A stretch of DNA of 53,438 bases from Phytohabitans sp036906915 (GTDB taxonomy: Bacteria > Actinomycetota > Actinomycetes > Mycobacteriales > Micromonosporaceae). The stretch spans positions 1 through 53,438 of the forward strand of contig NZ_JBAKHX010000056.1 in the NCBI RefSeq assembly GCF_036906915.1, given 5' to 3'. The translations under genes were made by a program, and so were the position numbers. Every line of letters begins with the position of its first letter. The stretch's first letter is position 1. Shown piece after piece: positions 48,456 to 53,438 of the stretch. The notes below the pieces were generated by a model. That model was not told the DNA's origin. It saw only the letters and a list, made by a program, of their open reading frames with translations, and did not search any database.

Positions 48456-49328
48456 ATGCCTTCCGGATCGGTCCTGCCGAGAGTCCATCTTGCCGCCGTC
48501 GTGGGCGGCGGTGACGCCTTGCTGCTGCGGCATCTGGTCGAGCACTACCGAGCGCACGGCGTGGAGTCCTTCTACGTGTGCCGGCACGTCGAGTCCACCT
48601 CCGACCCGCTGTACGAGCAGATCGAGCAGGCCGCGCGCGACGCCGGGATCGAGATCTTCCGGACCTTCGTCGGGCCTTGGGATGACGAGATGTACGAGCG
48701 CCTGATGCTCGAGGCCCGGTCGCAGCACCCCGACGACTGGTACGTCGTTGTGGACCTGGACGAGTTCCACGTCTACGACCGGCCGCTCGCCGACCTTATC
48801 GAGCTGGCCGAGCACGGTGGATATGACCACGTCGACGGCTGTTTCGTGGACCGTGTGGCGGCCGACGGCGGGTTCCCGGACGTCGACGGAGATTCGCTGT
48901 GGGAGCGGTTTCCACTCGGCGGTTCCATCACCTCCCGGCTCGTCCAGGCGCCGTCCATCAAGACCGGCCTGGCCCTCGGCCGGGTCCCCCTGCACATCGG
49001 GCACCACGGCGCGCGGGGTGGGCGAGGACTGCCTCGCGAGGTGAGCTACATCCAGGTGCACCACTTCAAGTGGACCGGCAGCGTCGTCGACCGCATGCGT
49101 AAGCGGATCGATCGCTTCGAGAGCGGAGAGTGGAAGCTCGTCTTCCCGTCGGTGCTGACCGAGACACGCCGCGTCCTGACCTACCTGGATCGCCACGACG
49201 GTCGCATCGACGTGGGTTCCCGGCGGCTGCATCTACGGTCGTGTGGCCGTGGCTACGATGACTATCCGCTGTGGGCAGAGGTGGCCGACGACGCCCAGCG
49301 CTGGCGCTACATCCTCCAGGAGAGCTGA
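48456..49328 (+). CDS. Glycosyltransferase family 2/92-like protein
   Basis: 290 residues. The fold-start VHLAAVVGGGDALLLRHLVE is followed by HYRAHGVESFYVCRH, a DxD-like metal site in DWYVVVDLDEFHVYD (about 94-108) and the late block SYIQVHHFKWTGSVVDRM. This is the DUF23/GT92-like and Glyco_tranf_2_4 group, which add sugars from nucleotide donors. AGGAGG lies 8 bases before ATG 48456; an earlier in-frame ATG at 48402 (MAYF...) has no ribosome site. Its position beside glf suggests use of UDP-galactofuranose (inference). Confidence 0.88.
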   Translation: MPSGSVLPRVHLAAVVGGGDALLLRHLVEHYRAHGVESFYVCRHVESTSDPLYEQIEQAARDAGIEIFRTFVGPWDDEMYERLMLEARSQHPDDWYVVVDLDEFHVYDRPLADLIELAEHGGYDHVDGCFVDRVAADGGFPDVDGDSLWERFPLGGSITSRLVQAPSIKTGLALGRVPLHIGHHGARGGRGLPREVSYIQVHHFKWTGSVVDRMRKRIDRFESGEWKLVFPSVLTETRRVLTYLDRHDGRIDVGSRRLHLRSCGRGYDDYPLWAEVADDAQRWRYILQES

Positions 49329-49356
49329 CCGCGCCGCCGGCCGGTAGCATGGCCGC

Positions 49357-49695
49357 ATGCCGGACTTCGTCGTCAGACGCTGGGATCTCGCGCACTATCC
49401 GGGTGACCAGGCGCCGCCCCACATCCACCATTCTTCTGACGAAGCCTTCTGTGTGCTCCGCGGGAGACTGGAGGTGCTGCTGGGGGAGACCCGGCACCTG
49501 CTCACCGAAGGCGACTACCTGGTGGTTCCGGCTGGCACGGTCCACACGTTCGCGACGGCGGACCCGGAAGGCGCGCGAGTACTGGTCGTGATGACGGCGG
49601 AGGTCGACGAGCTTGTCGCCTCGCTCCACCGGGCGTCGTCGGACGAGGAGCGCGAGGCCGTGTGGGCGCGCTACAACTCGTCAGTCGTGGCCTAG
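49357..49695 (+). CDS. Small cupin-domain protein
   Basis: 112 residues, a single conserved beta-barrel of the cupin 2 type. Motif 1 is PPHIHHSSDEAFCVLRG (about 20-36) with two His and a Glu as likely metal ligands, and motif 2 is PAGTVHTFATADPEG (about 58-72) with a third His. Members act as sugar epimerases/isomerases, small oxygenases or sensors; none can be chosen. It follows the glycosyltransferase by 28 bases, is probably in its operon, and ends 2 bases before the convergent carbamoyltransferase. Confidence 0.88.
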   Translation: MPDFVVRRWDLAHYPGDQAPPHIHHSSDEAFCVLRGRLEVLLGETRHLLTEGDYLVVPAGTVHTFATADPEGARVLVVMTAEVDELVASLHRASSDEEREAVWARYNSSVVA

Positions 49696-49697
49696 CG

Positions 49698-51368
49698 TCA
49701 AGCTAGTCGACGCCCGCGCTGATACAGGACGCCGTCGGACCACACCATGTCGGTGCCGCCCCACTCCAGCGCCGAGCGGACGTCGGGGAAGAAGCCGCGT
49801 CCCAGAAGGTTGGCGCTGGTGTTGCACAGCAGCGGAATGCCCGACAGCCGCTCGTAGCTTTCCAGTACCCGCGCGAGCCGCGGGTGCTGACGAGAGTTGA
49901 TGGTCTGCAGGCGGGCGGTGCCATCCACGTGGACCACGGCGGCCACTCGCTCGGTCCACTCCGGACGGACGCGGTGGTCGAAGAGCATGTACGGGTCCGG
50001 CGTACCCGGGTCGAAGATCTCTGGTGCGCGGGATTCGAGGCACACCGGGGCCACAGGCCGGTACCCGGCTCTGGCCTTCATCTCGTTCAACCGGTCCTTC
50101 ATCGACGCCTGTACCGGTGCGGCGAGGATGCTCCGGTTGCCCAGTGCCCGCGGCCCCAGCTCCGCCCGACCGTCGAGGAACACGACGGGGTGGCCCTGAT
50201 GCAGGATCTGCGCCAGGCCTCGCTCGTCGCACGGGCTGGCAATCCATCCAGGTGGTGTCGAAACCTCGGCGAGCCGGGGTCCCTGGTACACGTTCCACGC
50301 CAGGCTTGCGGCGCGCTGCGTCTTGGCCATTTCCGCGCACGCCGCGCCCAACGCGACGCCGGAGTCGTTCGGGAACGGCGGCACCCACACCTCGCGCACG
50401 AGGCCGCTGCCGCGCAACAGGCTGTTCCACTTGATGTTGAGCGCGCAGCCGCCGGCCAGACACAGGTTTCGCGGCGGATCCGGCATCTCGGCCAGCCGCT
50501 CCCGCAGGCCGGAAACCAACACCTCGCCCAGGTAGGCCTGACAGGTGGCGATCAGGTCGGCGCTGGAGAGCCCGGGGAACGACATGTCGCACTCACGCCG
50601 GACTGTCTCGGTCATCCGTGACGGTTCCGACAGCGGGATCCCGTCGATGGCCTTCCAGACCTTCGGATACAGGTCGAACGCCTCCGGCTCGACCCGGCCC
50701 AGAGCCGCGTACGCCATCGCCTTACCAGCCACCTCAAGATGCACGCGCAGCTGCTCGTCGAGCGGCAATCCAGTGGTGTCGCGCCAGAAGGGGTCGAACT
50801 GCGCGGCGAAGAACGCGAACATGCTGCCCGGCAGCGGGAAAAGGGCGCCCAGCGGCTTGACGTCCAGGGTGCCGCCGCGTACCAGGTAGAGCAGCGGCAG
50901 CATCCCGCCGTCCCACACCAGCACAAGGGCGTCTTCGCCGCGGGCGGCGAACGGACTGGTGCAGTACGCCGAGTACAGGTGGTCGGTGGCGTGGTGGTAG
51001 CTGACATACGGGTAGGCGCGCCCGTCGATGGTCAGTCCGGCGAACTCGTACCGCTGGTGGACCTCGCTCACGCCCTCGATTTCGTGATACGGGGCGGCGG
51101 CGAGCGTGTCGGAACGCCCTCCTGCGGTGACCGGCAGGGCTGCGAGCGGCCCGTCCCGCCACTGCCAGCCGTCGACGGCGAACACGTCGATTTCGTCTGG
51201 GGTCAAGCCCTGACTGGCGAGTATCTCCGCGATCTGGTCCAGGTCGGACAGCGAGCTGTATCGCCGGTTATTGGCGATCTTCTCCAGCTCGATGCTGAAG
51301 AGCAGCTCCGTCCCGTCGACAACCGCCACTGTGCCGTCGTGTGTGAGCTTCAAGCCACAAATCATCAT
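49698..51368 (-). CDS. NodU/HypF-type carbamoyltransferase
   Basis: 556 residues from ATG 51368 (MMICGLKLTHDG is the standard family start; ATG 51398 would add ten residues). The N-terminal Kae1-like domain shows LTHDGTVAVVDG, the metal pair in YVSYHHATDHLYSAY and ALVLVWDGG. The C-terminal domain has the carbamoyl signature FLDGRAELGPRALGNRSILA near 410-430 and LCNTSANL near 530. It transfers carbamoyl from carbamoyl phosphate to a hydroxyl, often on a sugar or natural product. Its neighbours (oxidoreductase, FAD oxidase, glf, glycosyltransferase) fit glycoside tailoring. The shared motif at 51403 lies upstream. Confidence 0.94.
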   Translation of the reverse strand: MMICGLKLTHDGTVAVVDGTELLFSIELEKIANNRRYSSLSDLDQIAEILASQGLTPDEIDVFAVDGWQWRDGPLAALPVTAGGRSDTLAAAPYHEIEGVSEVHQRYEFAGLTIDGRAYPYVSYHHATDHLYSAYCTSPFAARGEDALVLVWDGGMLPLLYLVRGGTLDVKPLGALFPLPGSMFAFFAAQFDPFWRDTTGLPLDEQLRVHLEVAGKAMAYAALGRVEPEAFDLYPKVWKAIDGIPLSEPSRMTETVRRECDMSFPGLSSADLIATCQAYLGEVLVSGLRERLAEMPDPPRNLCLAGGCALNIKWNSLLRGSGLVREVWVPPFPNDSGVALGAACAEMAKTQRAASLAWNVYQGPRLAEVSTPPGWIASPCDERGLAQILHQGHPVVFLDGRAELGPRALGNRSILAAPVQASMKDRLNEMKARAGYRPVAPVCLESRAPEIFDPGTPDPYMLFDHRVRPEWTERVAAVVHVDGTARLQTINSRQHPRLARVLESYERLSGIPLLCNTSANLLGRGFFPDVRSALEWGGTDMVWSDGVLYQRGRRLA

Positions 51369-51402
51369 CGTGTCGATTCTCGCACCGAAAAACAACATAA
51401 GG

Positions 51403-51421
51403 GAAGACCGATGGCGTATTT
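51403..51421 (+). repeat. Shared motif, copy 2
   Basis: GAAGAC, C, GATGGCGTATTT: the counterpart of 48393, here 35 bases upstream of the carbamoyltransferase ATG (which lies on the minus strand). A plus-strand frame MAYFGRTWLTASTVTAARP starts in it but runs head-on into the oxidoreductase gene. Confidence 0.5.
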
Positions 51422-51450
51422 TGGCAGAACCTGGCTGACGGCGAGTACCG

Positions 51451-52347
51451 TCACCGCGGCTCGGCCCACGCGGGCCCGGCGGCGTGCCCGAGCGCAGCCG
51501 CGATAGTGGCCACGACAGCCGACCCGGGCACCGGCTCGGTGGTGTGGCCGTTGTCGATGGCGGCCAGGAAGGCGTTGATCTGCGCCACGAGGGCCTCACC
51601 TGGGGGCACCGCGAGCCACTCGGCAGGACCAGTGGTGTGGCGCTGCAGCCCGGCGGCCGTCCACTCGACCGTCACTCCCGTGGTGGCGACGGCCAGCCGC
51701 CAGCTGTTGGGCGGGGACGGGTACGCGTCAAGCCTGGCGTGCGATCCGCCGTGCCAGCGCAGCTCGACGCGCACGCCACGGGCGCCGGCGAGATTTCCCG
51801 CCACGTCGTCGGGTGCGCGGCCCACGAGGGCGTGGGCGATGCCGACCGGGTGGGGCAGCAGCTCCCAACCCAGGTCCAGATCCGGCGGCACCGGCTTGTG
51901 CCAGGCGGCGCTGATCCGCAACGGTGATCCGCCGGCGACGGCGGCCGCCAGCGAAGCGAAGGCCGGATGGTGCAGGAAGACGTGTCCGGTCCGGAGCACC
52001 AGTCGCCGGTCCCGCGCGAGGTGTTCCAGCTCTCCGGCTGTCGTGGGTGACGTACACAGCGGCTTTTCGACGAGGACGTGCTTGCCGGCGGCCAGGAAGC
52101 GCGCGGTGAGCTCGGCGTGCGTGTGCGTGGGCGTGGCGATGACGACCGCGCCGATACCGGGGTCGGCCAGCGCCTCGAAGACCCGCAGCGACCGCGGTAC
52201 GCCGGGCGCCGCCGGGTGCAGGTCGGCCTCGTCGCGGCGGACCACCACCGGCTCGACGCCTTGGAGACCGGACATTACGCGGAGGATGTTGGTGCCCCAC
52301 CGGCCGGCTCCGACCAGCGCGACCGGGCGAGTGACCATCGCGGACAC
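51451..52347 (-). CDS. Gfo/Idh/MocA-family oxidoreductase
   Basis: 298 residues. The N-terminal Rossmann fold starts VALVGAGRWGTNILRVM and continues with AVVIATPTHTHAELTARFLA, HVLVEKPLC (the E-K-P motif with catalytic Lys, about 96-98). The C-terminal domain is shorter than the usual 200 residues. The family oxidises or reduces sugars using NAD(P). The start is GTG 52347 (or ATG 52338), 4 bases after the FAD oxidase stop, so the two are co-transcribed. It may act on the same sugar nucleotide later carbamoylated or transferred. Confidence 0.9.
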   Translation of the reverse strand: MSAMVTRPVALVGAGRWGTNILRVMSGLQGVEPVVVRRDEADLHPAAPGVPRSLRVFEALADPGIGAVVIATPTHTHAELTARFLAAGKHVLVEKPLCTSPTTAGELEHLARDRRLVLRTGHVFLHHPAFASLAAAVAGGSPLRISAAWHKPVPPDLDLGWELLPHPVGIAHALVGRAPDDVAGNLAGARGVRVELRWHGGSHARLDAYPSPPNSWRLAVATTGVTVEWTAAGLQRHTTGPAEWLAVPPGEALVAQINAFLAAIDNGHTTEPVPGSAVVATIAAALGHAAGPAWAEPR

Positions 52348-52351
52348 CGGC

Positions 52352-53389
52352 TCACACCCCCAGCACTAGCGCGGTGACGGTCTGCGCCGCCGTGGTACAG
52401 GTGGTCAGCTTGCCGGAGAACACCGTGAAGACCCGCTCGTCGTGCTGTTTTACGAGCGTGGGGCGGGCGTCGGTAGCCGACACGCCTGCGAGCGTGGTGC
52501 GCACGACGAGCTGCGAGCCGAGCAGCCGGGCGCCGTCGAGACCGGCGTAGAACTCGGTGCCGGTCGCGAGCCAGCGCCGCCAGGTCGCCGCCGAGGACCG
52601 CCGCCGCGCCGCCTCGGCCTCGAATGTGCATACCATCCGTGTCTCCTCCACATGGTGCATCTCGGTGACGTGGCCGACGACGTGGTGACCGGTTCGGCCG
52701 CAAGGGTCGAGGGAGGGAAAGTCGCCGTCCATGACCAGGCAACTGATCCCGTCGTACGTCGGCGGCAGTTTGACCGAGAGCAGCTCGGCGAGCTGGTACC
52801 GGTACGGCGTGGCGGGCAGGCCCGCCGCGCGCAGCAACTGGTTGTTGGCCGCGTAGGTGGCCAGCACCACAGTCTCGCCGGGTGGCAGGTCACACCAGCG
52901 GAACACCGTGCCCGTGCGCACTTGGACTCCGGCCTCGCACAGCAGTCGGGCGCAGGTCCGGCGCAGCCGGGTGAGATCGACCGCGGCCTCGTCCACCCGG
53001 ATGCAGCACGCCACGGTCTCGGCCCGCACCACCGGCGGCCGCTCGATCCGCCAGGTGAGCCCCATCCGCGACAGAGCGGCGAGGTAGTCCGCCGCGCTCA
53101 ACCGGCTGCCCGCCCTGGCAACGGCGTAGTAGTGCGCGTGGTCGTCGATGACGGCGTCGTGGAATGTCCGCCGGAACGACTCCTCGGCGGCCAGGCATGC
53201 GGCCACCGTCTCGGGGCTGCGCGGGTAGTGGAAGCCGCGGTGCAGGCGGTACTGGTTGACGCCGCTCGCGCCGCGCAGCAGCCCGCTGGCGCGCTCGACC
53301 AGCGTGACCTGGCAGCCGGCGCGCGCCAGGGCGCACGCGGCGGTGACGCCGAACAGGCCGCCGCCGACGACCGTGACCGCGCGCGGCAT
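52352..53389 (-). CDS. FAD-dependent oxidoreductase (DAO family)
   Basis: 345 residues. Start VTVVGGGLFGVTAACALARA is the dinucleotide-binding fold, followed by GASGVNQYRLHRGFHYPRS typical of the D-amino-acid/glycine oxidase (DAO) superfamily. The middle segment around 170-190 (LPPGETVVLATYAANNQLLR) and C-terminal VFTVFSGKLTTC are the conserved FAD contacts. The substrate may be an amine or amino sugar. ATG 53389 shares a base with the stop of the preceding gene (TGATG) and the next gene starts 4 bases on, so it sits inside an operon. Confidence 0.88.
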   Translation of the reverse strand: MPRAVTVVGGGLFGVTAACALARAGCQVTLVERASGLLRGASGVNQYRLHRGFHYPRSPETVAACLAAEESFRRTFHDAVIDDHAHYYAVARAGSRLSAADYLAALSRMGLTWRIERPPVVRAETVACCIRVDEAAVDLTRLRRTCARLLCEAGVQVRTGTVFRWCDLPPGETVVLATYAANNQLLRAAGLPATPYRYQLAELLSVKLPPTYDGISCLVMDGDFPSLDPCGRTGHHVVGHVTEMHHVEETRMVCTFEAEAARRRSSAATWRRWLATGTEFYAGLDGARLLGSQLVVRTTLAGVSATDARPTLVKQHDERVFTVFSGKLTTCTTAAQTVTALVLGV

Positions 53390-53438
53390 CAGGCGCGCCC
53401 GCCGCCGGCGCGGCCCGCCGGCGATGTGGCGAGCAACC
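53389..53438 (-). CDS. 3' end of an upstream gene (partial)
   Basis: One minus-strand frame ends LLATSPAGRAGGGRA with TGA at 53391-53389, which overlaps the ATG of the FAD oxidoreductase, the coupling used elsewhere in this cluster. Only 50 bases are in the window, so the product cannot be identified. Confidence 0.4.
   Translation of the reverse strand, partial: LLATSPAGRAGGGRA

Overview
The window is chromosomal DNA from a high-GC actinomycete. Codon third positions are almost all G/C, GTG starts are common, genes are coupled by ATGA or GTGA overlaps, secretion signals are Gram-positive, and one surface protein carries an LAxTG-type sorting motif. The gene set (cellulose/chitin LPMOs, Rph, YtrA-type GntR, SigE-type ECF sigma, anchored-repeat ABC transporter) suits Micromonosporaceae, but the family-level placement is inference.

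Layout. 1-208: start of a His-rich copper ATPase gene behind a CsoR-like operator. 332-4791: class I aldolase and a large secreted subtilase. 5012-11965: LacI-type operator, secreted BNR-repeat protein and a complete carbohydrate-type ABC importer. 12014-27515: the most unusual region, a zinc-acquisition island with four Zur-box-like palindromes. It holds a P-loop-less CobW paralogue, an oligopeptide/nickel-type ABC importer, three secreted choice-of-anchor M proteins, a large LAxTG-anchored protein with two such domains, a TroA/ZnuA-type binding protein with a rearranged choice-of-anchor domain inserted in it, a membrane-anchored single-domain protein, and the ABC ATPase and permease. 27667-29659: eroded siderophore-type permease, intact ATPase and eroded ABC exporter. 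29610-32788: P1B-4 metal-efflux ATPase, two SmtB-type sensors (one frameshifted) with palindromic operators, and a His-rich protein. 33087-35257: GlsB-like protein, a methyltransferase with a fifth Zur box, and an ECF sigma factor. 35291-38197: decayed MerR-promoter drrA and an intact rifampin phosphotransferase. 38250-41292: GntR-controlled membrane protein and an amino-acid permease. 41508-44673: two AA10 LPMOs flanking gene remnants. 44896-47054: membrane protein and methyltransferase. 47114-53438: UDP-galactopyranose mutase, glycosyltransferase, cupin, NodU-type carbamoyltransferase, Gfo/Idh/MocA dehydrogenase and FAD oxidase, probably a glycan or glycoside locus.

How the parts fit. The centre reads as metal homeostasis. 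Surface and secreted choice-of-anchor proteins would catch zinc under zinc starvation and pass it to the TroA-type importer. A second Zur-controlled importer may bring in a zinc-bound small molecule or peptide. SmtB/P1B-4 and CsoR/CopB elements would handle excess metal. The flanks are polymer degradation and sugar uptake on one side and glycan decoration on the other. Several pseudogenes (18 kb, 27-29 kb, 32 kb, 35 kb, 42.7-43 kb) mark it as a recombining accessory region. No tRNA, rRNA, CRISPR array, integrase or intact insertion sequence was seen.
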